Both the position numbers and the translations under genes were made by a program. From the NCBI GenBank assembly GCA_964551925.1, contig CAZKFA010000013.1:1-47890 (forward strand): DNA of 47,890 bases, written 5' to 3'. Shown here piece by piece: positions 1-8,385 of the stretch. This stretch comes from CAZKFA01 sp964551925 (GTDB lineage Bacteria > Cyanobacteriota > Vampirovibrionia > LMEP-6097). Position 1 is the first letter of the stretch. The number at the start of each line of letters is the position of its first letter. Below the pieces are notes generated by a model. It had not been told where the DNA came from, did not search any database, and saw nothing but the letters and a program-made list of their open reading frames with translations.

Positions 1-21
1 TGCGTAACTGACGAACAATGT

Positions 22-75
<54 letters not shown>

Positions 76-97
<22 letters not shown>

Positions 98-1080
98 CTT
101 ATACACCAATCCTTAGCAAAATAACTTAAAATTAGATCCGCTCCTGCTCTTTTGATGGCGGTTAATGATTCTGTTATTGCGGCATCAAGGTCTATGTAAC
201 CCATTTGAGCAGCAGCGTGTATCATGGCGTACTCACCGCTTACTTGATAAGCAGCAACAGGGACGTTAGATTTTTGTTTGAACTGTTGAATGATATCTAA
301 GTACCAAGAGGCTGGTTTGACCATCACTATATCAGCAGCTTCATTGAGATCGAGTGACAGTTCTTTCATGGCTTCTTTGCTGTTGTGGTAGTCCATTTGG
401 TAAGTTAGTTTGTCGCTTGGTATATTAGGGTCAATGTTTTTTTTGCTACCAAGGCTGCCAAGCGCCTCTCTAAAAGGACCATAGAGACTAGAAGCATACT
501 TAGCTGTATAAGACATGATGATAGTGTACTCGAAACTATCTTGCTCCAAACCTTCTCTAATAGCGCGAATGCGCCCGTCCATCATGTCAGATGGTGCGAC
601 TATATCAGCACCAGCCTCTGCCGCTAATAATGCCATCTCAGTAAGAATTGTTACACTGGTATCATTATCAATCAATCCATTACGAATAAGTCCATCGTGC
701 CCATGGTCAGTATAAGGATCTAAAGCGATGTCGCTGACTATGATTAAGTCAGGGAAGTTTTTTTTGATGGCTCTAATTGTTTGTAGGTTGAGATTGTTCT
801 TGTTAAGAGCTTCTGTCGCTTGAGAATTCTTGAGTCCTTCCTCAATTACTGGGAAAAGAGCAATGCTATGTAAACCAAGCTTAGCTAATAGCTCTAATTC
901 TCTTAAGAGATCATCTTGGTTGTAACGCTGTATCCCTGGCATTGACTTGATCTCAGAACTAGCTTGGGCTGTTACAAACATTGGATAGATTAGGTTATTG
1001 GTAGTTAGATGAGTTTCGCGTATCATCTCCCGGATGACTGGGCTTGAGCGTAATCTTCTAGGGCGCATTAAATTAGTCAT
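76..1080 (-). CDS. hemB: delta-aminolevulinic acid dehydratase (porphobilinogen synthase)
   Basis: Condenses two 5-aminolevulinate molecules to porphobilinogen in haem/corrin synthesis, in the cytoplasm. It is 334 aa, normal for the family. The Schiff-base lysines are K194 in the SYTAKYASSLYGPFR segment and K255 in VMVKPASWYLDII. The metal loop, residues 116-130, reads SDIALDPYTDHGHDG. It has Asp/Ala where zinc enzymes have three Cys, so this is a Cys-less, Mg/K-dependent type (family knowledge). The ATG overlaps the argH stop as ATGA, so it is translated after argH. The last seven codons and the TGA stop lie inside the oppositely oriented tRNA-Phe gene. Confidence 0.96.
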
Positions 1081-2438
1081 AGTTTTTTCTTGGCTGCTTT
1101 GATTGCAGTCCTGACCTGTTTGCGACTAGTACCACCGGTTACATCTCTGGCATCAACACAAGTCTCTGGCTTGATTATAGTAAATATGTCCGCGCCAATT
1201 TTATCGCTAAATTTCTGCCACTCAGTAAGCTCTAGTTGATGTAGATAGATTTTTTTTTCACTTGCATATTTGACTATATTTGCGACGATTTTGTAAGCGT
1301 CTCTGAATGCTAGCCCTTGCTTTACTAAGTATTCAGCAACATCGGTTGCTGCCATAAAACTATCTCTGGCGGACTGATACATGCGATCAGAGTTGATTGT
1401 GATATGCTGCAAGAATTCGGTCATAATTTCTAAGCAGATTTTGGTATTTTTTGCGGCATCAAAAAATAATTCTTTGTCTTCTTGTAAGTCTTTGTTATAA
1501 CTTAGTGGCAAACCTTTGAGTGTAATGAGTAGCGCATTGAGTGCCGCAAAGACTCTGCCAGATTTGCCTCTGATCAGTTCTGGTACGTCAGGATTTTTCT
1601 TCTGTGGCATCATGCTACTGCCCGTTGCAAAACTATCATCAATGCAAATGAAAGCAAACTCCTGACTGTTCCAAATGATCAGTTCTTCAGAGAGCTGGGA
1701 GAGGTGAGTTTGGATAGTTGCCATGATGAACTCTAGCTCAAGGACAAAATCCCTGTCAGAGACGGCATCTAAGCTATTAGTGCTCTCAGAGTCAAAACCC
1801 AAGATTTTGCTACTGATATTCCTATCGAGCTTAATTGTCGTTCCAGCAAGGGCTCCAGAGCCCAATGGATTGATATTAATGCGCTTAATGGCATCTATGA
1901 CCCTAGAGCTATCACGCGCGAACCTAGCCTCATGAGCCAGCCACCAATGCCCCAAGCTAATAGACTGAGCTTGCTGTAAGTGGGTATAGGCGGGTAATAT
2001 AACGTCAATATCACGCTCAGCATTGCCGATAAGCGTAGTGCGGAGTTTAGTTAGTAAACTTATTAGTTGTCTAGCCAAATTCACTGAATAAAGCCTTAGG
2101 CAAGTGGCTACCTGATCGTTACGACTACGTCCTGTGTGGATTTTTTTGCCATTTTCGCCGATAAGCGTGGTGAGTTTGGTTTCGATATAACTATGTACAT
2201 CTTCATAGTTAAGATCCTTTATAGGAGTGCTTTTGATCTGATCAAGGGCTTTGAGAACCTCTTTGAGTTCTTTAGGGCTAAATATTTTTTGTTCAGCTAG
2301 CACTTGAGCATGTGCCTTGCTTTGAGCTATGTCGAACTCTAATAATTCTTTGTCAAAGCTAAAGCTGGAGTTGAATTGATCGAGCAATTTGCTAGTTTTT
2401 TGTCCCTTTTTTGCCTGCCATAATTTAGCTCTATTCAT
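1077..2438 (-). CDS. argH: argininosuccinate lyase
   Basis: Last step of arginine synthesis: splits argininosuccinate into arginine and fumarate. It is 453 aa and belongs to the fumarase/aspartase superfamily. The signature GSSMMPQKKNPD lies at about residues 273-284 with its catalytic serine loop. HTGRSRNDQVAT (101-112) and the THLQQAQ histidine (about 152-158) are intact. It is first gene of argH-hemB (4-nt ATGA overlap). A TATTAT hexamer (2452-2447 on the minus strand) ends 8 nt before the ATG and no Shine-Dalgarno is visible, so the mRNA is probably leaderless or nearly so. No other arginine genes are adjacent. Confidence 0.97.
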   Translation of the reverse strand: MNRAKLWQAKKGQKTSKLLDQFNSSFSFDKELLEFDIAQSKAHAQVLAEQKIFSPKELKEVLKALDQIKSTPIKDLNYEDVHSYIETKLTTLIGENGKKIHTGRSRNDQVATCLRLYSVNLARQLISLLTKLRTTLIGNAERDIDVILPAYTHLQQAQSISLGHWWLAHEARFARDSSRVIDAIKRININPLGSGALAGTTIKLDRNISSKILGFDSESTNSLDAVSDRDFVLELEFIMATIQTHLSQLSEELIIWNSQEFAFICIDDSFATGSSMMPQKKNPDVPELIRGKSGRVFAALNALLITLKGLPLSYNKDLQEDKELFFDAAKNTKICLEIMTEFLQHITINSDRMYQSARDSFMAATDVAEYLVKQGLAFRDAYKIVANIVKYASEKKIYLHQLELTEWQKFSDKIGADIFTIIKPETCVDARDVTGGTSRKQVRTAIKAAKKKL

Positions 2439-2546
2439 TATATTTAATAATAATCTATCATAAATCGTTTTTCTTAAGTATTTTTAATATTTTTCTGATC
2501 AAAAAGCAGAATGGCTTTGCCTTGTAGGTATAGGGAATAAGTTTGA

Positions 2547-3206
2547 ATGGGAGTCATTAATCAACTTTTAAATAATAATCCTCTCAGTCCTGAGAGTTTG
2601 AGGTCTATCCCACCTTTAGCCGGTGCTGCAATTCTAGGTTTGAGTTTAGGACGGAGCTTGCTTGGATTTGAGCCTGATATTTTTATTGATTCTAAGCAAG
2701 GTCATATTATCGATCCTTATAGCGGCGATACTTATTTTTTCTCTACGCCTGAAGAGCGCAATGAAGCTCTTACCAAAATGGCTGAAGCTAAACAAAACTA
2801 TCTCAAAGAAAGACTTAGAACGGATCTGTTGCTTGCTAGTGGTGGTTCGCCAGAACAAGTCGAGAGTATCTATAAAAGCACTTCACCAACTCACAAAGGC
2901 AAATTAGCAATCGAAGATAGTTCTAGTACTTACTATATGACTGCACAAAATGCTGTCAGTGATGCTGTTCTAGCTTCTGCTTCTGGTATGACTCTTAGTG
3001 ATCTCAAAAGATTTGCTTCGCGTTATCCTGGTCTAAATGGCTTGATCACAGAAAGAGAATCTGAGGCACGGAAAGCAGGTTTGAATTTAGTTAGTGCAGA
3101 ATTTGCTAATGGGAATGATGTTAGACGTAAATTGGATATGATTACTAATTTGCGTGAACGTGTTAATTTAGATAGATTTGATCATACATTTGATCAGGTG
3201 GTTTAG
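2547..3206 (+). CDS. hypothetical protein, 219 aa
   Basis: I do not recognise the family. The N-terminus holds a hydrophobic stretch (about residues 22-40, rich in Ala/Gly/Leu), which is weak for a transmembrane helix. The rest is soluble and mostly helical-looking, with charged segments around 75-100 and 150-215. No catalytic motif is apparent. The ATG follows TATAGGGAATAAG; neither a good Shine-Dalgarno nor a precisely placed -10 is evident. The gene converges on the next one and the two stop codons overlap by 4 nt (3203-3206). Codon use looks like the neighbours, so I accept it as a real gene of unknown role. Confidence 0.75.
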   Translation: MGVINQLLNNNPLSPESLRSIPPLAGAAILGLSLGRSLLGFEPDIFIDSKQGHIIDPYSGDTYFFSTPEERNEALTKMAEAKQNYLKERLRTDLLLASGGSPEQVESIYKSTSPTHKGKLAIEDSSSTYYMTAQNAVSDAVLASASGMTLSDLKRFASRYPGLNGLITERESEARKAGLNLVSAEFANGNDVRRKLDMITNLRERVNLDRFDHTFDQVV

Positions 3207-3655
3207 GTATCTTTAGTGCTATAACGCTCTAGTTGTAATGGTTCTAGGTAGTCGGCGTTGATGATTTTCATCTCTGTGTTAGCATAATCACTAATGCGGC
3301 TCATAGGAGTAGTACGAGGAGCTTTGTTTAAGCTAGAAAATACTTTCTCATTTTTTTCAAGTTTATTGACAAAGTTAATTGTAGTTTTATAAGCTTCAGT
3401 TGGTTTAGGGCTAAGATCGCTGATTAATTGATGTAACTGCTCTGTATCTTCATTACGTTTCTTTTCTTCAGTTGCAATTTGTTGAGATAACTGAGCGTAT
3501 TGATTAAGATAGTCTTTAAGAGTGATGTCTTTGTCTTGAGGTAAATGATCTGCAAGATTTAAAATGAAGTCAGCATCAACATTTTGAGTGGTTGCTACTG
3601 GTTTAGATTCTTCTTGTAATAATTCTTGATAAAGTCTTTCAAGTTCATTATCCAT
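3203..3655 (-). CDS. hypothetical coiled-coil-like protein, 150 aa
   Basis: Unrecognised. It is a short hydrophilic protein rich in Glu, Gln, Lys and Leu. The middle (about residues 35-100) has heptad-like spacing suggesting a coiled coil. There is no signal peptide or membrane segment. The ATG at 3655 follows CATAAGATACTT on the minus strand, a weak -10-like string with no Shine-Dalgarno. The gene is convergent with the 2547-3206 gene (stops overlap 4 nt) and lies downstream of trpF in the same direction, 82 nt away, probably with its own promoter. Confidence 0.7.
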   Translation of the reverse strand: MDNELERLYQELLQEESKPVATTQNVDADFILNLADHLPQDKDITLKDYLNQYAQLSQQIATEEKKRNEDTEQLHQLISDLSPKPTEAYKTTINFVNKLEKNEKVFSSLNKAPRTTPMSRISDYANTEMKIINADYLEPLQLERYSTKDT

Positions 3656-3737
3656 AAGTATCTTATGCGTATAAAACTTATAGCTCTAAATAGGCTATAT
3701 GGTTGAATACTTCTATAATACTAGGTTAGATGATGTA

Positions 3738-4385
3738 CTAAACCGTAATTGTATTGAGGGTATTAAAAAGTAATTTCATTTTCTCTAATGATTTGATACC
3801 TGGTTTAGACTCGAGGCTACTAGAGATATCAACTAAATAAGGCTTAGTTAGTGAAATGGCTTCAGCGATATTCTCGGGATTCAATCCACCAGCTAAACCT
3901 AGAGGGATGGTTGTTAGGCGTTTAGCCTTATCAAATAGCAACCAATCGAAAGTTTCTCCAGTTCCACCTAATCTATTGTCTATCTTAGTATCTAGAATAA
4001 TCAAATCACAAAGTTCTCTAAAATCATCAATATGGGCAATATCATCTTCGTCAGCGACTCTTAATGGTTTGAATATCTTATAGCCTAATAGCCTTAGTTT
4101 ATTGATTTCTGTAGCTTTGAGATCAGAATAGTTTTGTATGATTTTGAAACCCAATCTAGCTGTGATATTGAGTGTTTCTTCTTCAGAGTTAGTGTCAGCG
4201 AGCATAACAGCCTTGCTGCGTTCAGAGTCTGTTAATTGTAGGGAGATTTTTTCTAGTTCATCAACACTAACAAAACGTGGAGAAGTAATGATGTTCACGA
4301 AACCAATAAAATCTGCTCCAAGATTGAGGGCGTTTTTAGCATCAATCAAATTAGTTAAACCACAAATTTTGATTTTTGGTTTCAT
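3738..4385 (-). CDS. trpF: phosphoribosylanthranilate isomerase
   Basis: Third step of tryptophan synthesis: Amadori rearrangement of N-phosphoribosylanthranilate to CdRP in a (beta/alpha)8 barrel. It is 215 aa, normal length. KICGLTN (residues 5-11) carries the catalytic Cys, GFV...SPRFV follows, LDTKIDNRLGGTGETFDW contains the catalytic Asp and phosphate loop, and LAGGLNPENI and VDISSSLE finish the barrel. The start overlaps the rimM stop by one base (TGATG), so translation is coupled to rimM. The gene stands apart from other trp genes, as is common in cyanobacteria-like genomes. Confidence 0.96.
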   Translation of the reverse strand: MKPKIKICGLTNLIDAKNALNLGADFIGFVNIITSPRFVSVDELEKISLQLTDSERSKAVMLADTNSEEETLNITARLGFKIIQNYSDLKATEINKLRLLGYKIFKPLRVADEDDIAHIDDFRELCDLIILDTKIDNRLGGTGETFDWLLFDKAKRLTTIPLGLAGGLNPENIAEAISLTKPYLVDISSSLESKPGIKSLEKMKLLFNTLNTITV

Positions 4386-4885
4386 CAGCTTGCTAGATCC
4401 ATTATTTCTTGATCGATATCGACTTTGATATATGAGTGATCAATGGACACCTCTAATATATATTCTTCCACAAAAGGTAGTAATAATTCACTCTTTGGTG
4501 CAAATTTTTTATCAAGTTTAATAATCAAGAGTGTTTGCATGCCCACGCTTAAATCACTTACTTCGCCTAGTTCTATATCATTATGAATCACTTTAAGTCC
4601 TTTTAGTTCCTCGATATAATATTGATTATTCTTAATAGGATCTTCAAAATTCGCACTTAAGTAACCATCAAGAAGTTGAGCTTGATTAATGTCATCAACT
4701 CCTTGTAACTTAAGTAATAATAAGTCTTTGTGCATACGGTAAGAACTTAATTTATATGTGGTTTCATTAATCGTAACTTCAGAAATTTCTTCTAGTATGT
4801 CTATATCGTCTAGTAAAGGCAAGATCTTAATCTCCCCTTTGATTCCGTGAGTGCCGACTAATTTACCAATAGTATGTTTTGGCAT
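4385..4885 (-). CDS. rimM: 16S rRNA processing/maturation factor RimM
   Basis: Assists late 30S assembly by acting on the 16S rRNA head domain and ribosomal protein uS19. It is 166 aa. The N-terminal RimM domain begins GKLVGTHGIKGEIKI (residues 7-21). The C-terminal PRC barrel starts at YYIEELKGLKV and includes GEVSDLSVGMQTLLIIK. A perfect TATAAT (4897-4892, minus strand) ends 6 nt before the ATG and is preceded by TGC, giving an extended -10 TGCTATAAT. The predicted transcript therefore starts at the ATG. The same -10 overlaps the TAA stop of the upstream gene. trpF follows with TGATG overlap. Confidence 0.95.
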   Translation of the reverse strand: MPKHTIGKLVGTHGIKGEIKILPLLDDIDILEEISEVTINETTYKLSSYRMHKDLLLLKLQGVDDINQAQLLDGYLSANFEDPIKNNQYYIEELKGLKVIHNDIELGEVSDLSVGMQTLLIIKLDKKFAPKSELLLPFVEEYILEVSIDHSYIKVDIDQEIMDLAS

Positions 4886-4892
4886 GGACTAA

Positions 4893-6185
4893 TTATAGCA
4901 ATCTATAATCAGAGGCTATGACATCATCAGCGGAGAGGTCTATGTCACTATGATTGACTGTCTCTAGAATACTATTACAGGCTTTGATTATGATTGGGTT
5001 AAGAGTGCCTGTTGCTTTGACTTGTAATCTTCTAGATTCGGTAATGCGCAAGACGTTATCATGCCAGGTCTTAAGTGTTTGAGTGATATCTGTTAAATCA
5101 TTACCAAGAGCTTCTTCAATATTGGTCTCAATTGGAATTAATAACTCTGTAGCAATCGGATCACCAATTACGTTTAAACGTAGCTTGTTAGCTTCTGTTG
5201 AATATTTGATTAAGAGATGCATTTTATTGAAGTTTAAAGTAGTTAAAGACATAGAAACTATCGAATCGTATTCAATATCTTCTTCTTCCTCATCGCCTTC
5301 CCGCTGATTTTTCTTTTTGTATTTTTTGCCTAGAAGCTCGTCTTCATCTTCATTAAATTCTTCATCAATAGGATCAATTAAGTATGGGAAGGGTAAAGGA
5401 CTATACATTTGTAATAAAGCTAAAAGCACTTGATCATTAGTTTTGACGCCTTCTAGTTGTGCTAATAGTGCTGCAAAAACTTCCTTGAGTGCTGGATTAT
5501 CTTCTAGTATCTCAGCCGCTTGGGTAAAAGTAGAAATTATAGTTGCAAGATCTTTGCTTAATAATTCTGTGTCTAATCCAAATATTTGAGCAAAACTAAG
5601 TTCACTGATAACTTTATCTTTTAAGTTATTAGCTTGACTATCAATTTGCATAATATTCAGAGCTTCATTTAATCGCTCTGCTGGATTCTTTCCAATATCA
5701 AAGAATGATTGCAATCGCCCTGGAATAGAAGGTTTGACTTTTCTTGGATTTATAGCTTTACCCTGAGAGGTGTATCTAGCATCAGGAGGATTTTTTTTGT
5801 TTTTGGGTTTTATATTTGGTTTACTCGGATTTTGTAGTTGAGCTGCAACTAGTGGCTTTTGTGATTGGATTTGATAATCAACTTTTAGACCAGCTTCTGT
5901 TTGTGAATTAGCTTTTTGGTTAAATGTTTTGTCTTTGATTTCTTTGTTGTTAAGCTTCGCTGTGTTTTGCTGTGCATTTAGCTTCTCTTGTGGATCATGA
6001 GAAAGCTCTTGCTGAGAGATACTTGGATTCTTAAATACTGATCTATTTTCTATTTGAACTTGTTTAGCTATAGAATTCTCTTTGGGGTTAGCAATTTCTG
6101 GATTGGGAGTATTAGCTGGTTTAGCTGTAGCTTTATCAGCTTGAATCTTTGGCTGGGAGAAATTAATTTTGCCAGAATCACTCAT
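4893..6185 (-). CDS. hypothetical protein, low-complexity N-terminus (430 aa)
   Basis: Not recognised with confidence. Residues 1-150 are disordered-looking and rich in Gln, Asn, Lys, Pro and Ala. A helical segment spans about 155-265, a highly acidic Glu/Asp stretch about 270-305 includes GDEEEEDIEY, and the C-terminal about 120 residues are compact and beta-rich (KMHLLIKYSTEANKLRLNVI). A long flexible N-terminus with a compact C-terminal domain recalls flagellar hook-length control proteins (FliK), but no diagnostic motif is visible, so this is only a possibility. The ATG at 6185 lies back-to-back with the Pho-type promoter of the Gly-rich gene. Confidence 0.7.
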   Translation of the reverse strand: MSDSGKINFSQPKIQADKATAKPANTPNPEIANPKENSIAKQVQIENRSVFKNPSISQQELSHDPQEKLNAQQNTAKLNNKEIKDKTFNQKANSQTEAGLKVDYQIQSQKPLVAAQLQNPSKPNIKPKNKKNPPDARYTSQGKAINPRKVKPSIPGRLQSFFDIGKNPAERLNEALNIMQIDSQANNLKDKVISELSFAQIFGLDTELLSKDLATIISTFTQAAEILEDNPALKEVFAALLAQLEGVKTNDQVLLALLQMYSPLPFPYLIDPIDEEFNEDEDELLGKKYKKKNQREGDEEEEDIEYDSIVSMSLTTLNFNKMHLLIKYSTEANKLRLNVIGDPIATELLIPIETNIEEALGNDLTDITQTLKTWHDNVLRITESRRLQVKATGTLNPIIIKACNSILETVNHSDIDLSADDVIASDYRLL

Positions 6186-6220
6186 AGGGCTATTACCATT
6201 ATTCCACTTTTTAGCTGGTC

Positions 6221-6253
6221 CTTAACCGAAATTTAACCTAAATATGTTCTAAT
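6221..6253 (+). promoter_or_regulatory. Pho-box-like promoter P1 (two YTTAAC repeats plus -10)
   Basis: CTTAACCG (6221-6228) and TTTAACCT (6232-6239) form a direct repeat of 11-bp period. They are followed after 8 nt by TCTAAT (6248-6253), a poor -10 as expected for an activator-dependent promoter. The repeats match the known cyanobacterial SphR/PhoB-type Pho box (PyTTAAPyPy-T/A units separated by 3 bp). The predicted start is about 6260, 2-3 nt before the ATG at 6263. P2 (6819-6851) and P3 (34406-34438) share the geometry. Control by phosphate is inferred. Confidence 0.6.
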
Positions 6254-6262
6254 AACACCGCT

Positions 6263-6802
6263 ATGGTCGGATATTTCGGCAATTATAGTAATTTTGGTGG
6301 TTCTATAAGGAACACTTCTGGTTTTGGCAGCTATGGCAGTGGCTTTGGGGGTTTTGGTGGTTATGGTTCAGGCTTTGGCAGTGGCTTTGGGGGTTTTGGT
6401 TCTTCATATGGCTATGACCCTTATGGTGGTTATGGTGGTGGCTTTGGCAATTCCTACGGAGGCTTTGGCTCTGGCTTCGGTAATCCTTACGGTGGTTTCG
6501 GCGGTGGCGGCGGCTTAGGGGCTCTTGCAAGCCTACCTTTATTGTTAGCTCTTGGTAGCCAAGGTGGCAAAGGTAGTGGAGCTTTTATTGGACTGGCGGT
6601 GGTTAGCGGCATTATGGGATTGCTTAGTCTATTTGCAACTTCAGCGCAAGCGAAACAACAGCAGCAACAACAAGGTGGACAGTTCCCAGGTGCGACTCAA
6701 GTTCAACAACACAGTGCTTGTCAAAGCTGTCGTGGAATAGATGAAGCAAGTTATAGCGAAGCTGTCAAAGAACCTTATAGCCAAAATAGTTTTAGTCTGT
6801 AG
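6263..6802 (+). CDS. Gly/Phe/Tyr-rich repeat protein with membrane segment(s)
   Basis: 179 aa, no recognised family. Residues 1-85 are almost only Gly, Phe, Tyr and Ser in short GFG/GYG units such as SGFGGFGGYGSGFGSGFG. Residues about 85-125 form one or two hydrophobic stretches (ALASLPLLLALG and FIGLAVVSGIMGLLSLFAT), so it is probably membrane-anchored. A Gln run precedes a C-terminal tail with a CQSC pair. Aromatic-glycine sequence of this type is known to promote self-association, so a surface or condensate-forming role is conceivable but unproven. The gene sits behind Pho-type promoter P1 and is followed by P2. Opposite-strand His/Ser-rich frames are shadows of the GGN codons. Confidence 0.8.
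   Translation: MVGYFGNYSNFGGSIRNTSGFGSYGSGFGGFGGYGSGFGSGFGGFGSSYGYDPYGGYGGGFGNSYGGFGSGFGNPYGGFGGGGGLGALASLPLLLALGSQGGKGSGAFIGLAVVSGIMGLLSLFATSAQAKQQQQQQGGQFPGATQVQQHSACQSCRGIDEASYSEAVKEPYSQNSFSL
6335..6400 (+). repeat. 24-bp exact direct repeat inside the Gly/Phe-rich gene
   Basis: The same 24 bases occur at 6335-6358 and 6377-6400, encoding the GSGFGGFG unit twice, with shorter degenerate copies around them. The repeat length is a multiple of three, so slippage would change the repeat number without a frameshift. Confidence 0.85.
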
Positions 6803-6818
6803 AATATTTTTTTGATTT

Positions 6819-6851
6819 TTTAACCGAATCTTAACTTTAATATGCACTAAT
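6819..6851 (+). promoter_or_regulatory. Pho-box-like promoter P2 of the low-complexity operon
   Basis: TTTAACCG (6819-6826) and CTTAACTT (6830-6837) have 11-bp period, then 8 nt, then ACTAAT (6846-6851). Beyond the boxes the sequence also matches P1 in the spacer (AATATG and CTAATA in the same positions). The two promoters therefore look duplicated or under common selection. The predicted start, about 6858, gives a short leader that includes GAGGA (6858-6862) before the ATG at 6871. Confidence 0.6.
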
Positions 6852-6870
6852 AGCATTGAGGAAAAATACC

Positions 6871-7314
6871 ATGACAACAGTAGGTGGAGCATCAAATGCT
6901 CAAGGTTCATTAACAAAAGCAATAGCAAGTACTAGTACTAAGAGTACTAATACTAATTCAACGACTCAACAAGGAACAGGCAGCCAACCAAGTCGATTAG
7001 ATGCATTATTAAGCAATCCTGTTCCGCAAAGTACTACAAGTGGTGATCAAGAATTATTGACAGCAATGACACTTGCTAATGCCAATAAAAAACAAGATGA
7101 TCTTACGCCCTTGATTATGGCATCATTAGCTCAACAGCAAGCAAAACCCTCTAGTAGTGAAGGTTCTAGTAAGAGTAATAATAATGCACAGACTGAGCAA
7201 ATAGCCCAGCTCACTAAGCGTGTCGAACAATTAACCAAAGAAAAAGAGAAACCAGAAGCTATTAAAGATCCAGTCTCGGAGGCTTTAGCAAAATTAGATA
7301 CAGAGATAACTTAA
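6871..7314 (+). CDS. low-complexity protein A of the Pho-type operon (147 aa)
   Basis: Unrecognised. The N-terminal 60 residues are Ser/Thr/Asn/Gln-rich and probably disordered. A central motif, ELLTAMTLANANKKQDD followed by LIMASLAQQQ, recurs in proteins B and E of the same operon. The end is a short charged coiled-coil-like segment (IAQLTKRVEQLTKEKEK). There is no signal peptide. I chose ATG 6871 because GAGGA lies 8 nt upstream; a TTG at 6856 is in frame but lies before that site. First gene of the operon behind P2; the next start is 10 nt after its stop, preceded by AAGGAG. Confidence 0.75.
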   Translation: MTTVGGASNAQGSLTKAIASTSTKSTNTNSTTQQGTGSQPSRLDALLSNPVPQSTTSGDQELLTAMTLANANKKQDDLTPLIMASLAQQQAKPSSSEGSSKSNNNAQTEQIAQLTKRVEQLTKEKEKPEAIKDPVSEALAKLDTEIT

Positions 7315-7324
7315 GGAGAATAAT

Positions 7325-7927
7325 TTGTCAGATCAAACATCAGCAATAAGAGGAACAGGTTCTACTAATAGTGGTGGGGCGGTAGTCACTCCAGCCATCA
7401 CACCAAGTGGTTCTGGAACTAGCTCTATAAGAGGAACAGGATCGAATACTTCTAATAATACTGGATCAGCGCCAGAGCCAACAACATCTGATCCACCAAC
7501 TCCTGTTCAAACTACAATTCAACCTAGTTCTGACACGAACCTAGCAGCGATACTAGCTGCTAATCAAAAAAAAGACAATAGTATGGCTTATATATTGCCA
7601 GCAATTATGCAGATGATACANNNNNNNNNNNNNNNNNNNNNNNNNNNNNNNNNNNNNNNNNNNNNNNNNNNNNNNNNNNNNNNNNNNNNNNNNNNNNNNN
7701 NNNNNNNNNNNNNNNNNNNNAATCTTGGTAAAGCAATTAGTACCTTAACTGGTGAAGGTGGCAAACCTAATGCTATAGATGCTTTTAGTGATGTGCTTAA
7801 GGACCAAGGTTATAAGGTTACTGATGAACAACTTAAGACTGATGCTGGGATAGTAGCACGCGCTATTGATGGCAAACAAAAACCAGAAGCAGCAAGAAGT
7901 TTAGATGATTCATTAAGTATAGAATAG
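7325..7927 (+). CDS. low-complexity protein B, interrupted by an assembly gap
   Basis: Starts with TTG at 7325, supported by AAGGAG at 7313-7318. It begins with two copies of an IRGTGS motif in a Ser/Thr/Gly/Pro-rich region. It then has NLAAILAANQKKDN, the same motif as in proteins A and E, just before the 100-N gap at 7621-7720. After the gap comes a helical region with GYKVTDEQLK, matching YKLTDEQIQ in protein E. The frame stays open if the gap is really 100 nt, giving about 200 aa. The true length is unknown and two genes are possible. No known family. Confidence 0.6.
   Translation: MSDQTSAIRGTGSTNSGGAVVTPAITPSGSGTSSIRGTGSNTSNNTGSAPEPTTSDPPTPVQTTIQPSSDTNLAAILAANQKKDNSMAYILPAIMQMIXXXXXXXXXXXXXXXXXXXXXXXXXXXXXXXXXXNLGKAISTLTGEGGKPNAIDAFSDVLKDQGYKVTDEQLKTDAGIVARAIDGKQKPEAARSLDDSLSIE
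7621..7720. other. assembly gap (100 N)
   Basis: Scaffold gap inside gene B. The flanks share no duplicated sequence, so bases are probably truly missing here. Repetitive coding sequence shared between genes A, B and E may be what broke the assembly. Confidence 0.99.
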
Positions 7928-7936
7928 GAGAAAATT

Positions 7937-8383
7937 ATGCCAGAAGGAAGTATAGGAGCAGCAACAGGAGCAAGCATTACACCAACAAGCGGTGGTAATA
8001 CAGCACCATTATCAAAAGCAGCTTTAGATGCTAAGGCAAAAGCGGCTGGACAAAAAGCTGATGAAATTTTAATATCATTGAATCAAAATGAAATCAATGC
8101 AATGCGTTATACCATGCCTGGTGCTGATGCAGCAGCAGCTTATGCAAAATTACAAAATAGTAACGCTATTTCAGCGGGTGAGGCTGCAGCAGCTGATACT
8201 CAAAGGCAAGCTATACAAGGGATTGCTGGTATGGTCGCATCACTCGGTCCAGTATTCCAAAAGATGGGACAAGGTAGAGGTGGTGGACAAGGGGAAGGCT
8301 CTCCTGAACAACCACCAGAACCACCAAGATCAAGTTTCTTTGGTGATTTATTCGGTGGGGGTGGCGGAACAGCTAATGTTTAA
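7937..8383 (+). CDS. low-complexity protein C (148 aa)
   Basis: Unrecognised, with no signal peptide. The N-terminus is Gly/Ala/Thr-rich. The core (about residues 28-110) is Ala-rich and probably helical, including AMRYTMPGADAAAAYAKL. The C-terminus is Gly/Pro-rich and ends in SFFGDLFGGGGG. The core can be laid over protein D (see D), suggesting a second pair of paralogues in this operon. A Shine-Dalgarno GGAG lies about 6 nt before ATG 7937, and D starts 2 nt after its stop, so translation is probably coupled. Confidence 0.72.
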   Translation: MPEGSIGAATGASITPTSGGNTAPLSKAALDAKAKAAGQKADEILISLNQNEINAMRYTMPGADAAAAYAKLQNSNAISAGEAAAADTQRQAIQGIAGMVASLGPVFQKMGQGRGGGQGEGSPEQPPEPPRSSFFGDLFGGGGGTANV

Positions 8384-8385
8384 TT

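Noticed and set aside
6303..6530. A His/Gln/Ser-rich minus-strand open frame opposite the Gly-rich gene
   Set aside because: It is the complement of GGN-rich codons; its composition is explained by the real gene, and no start or promoter supports it.
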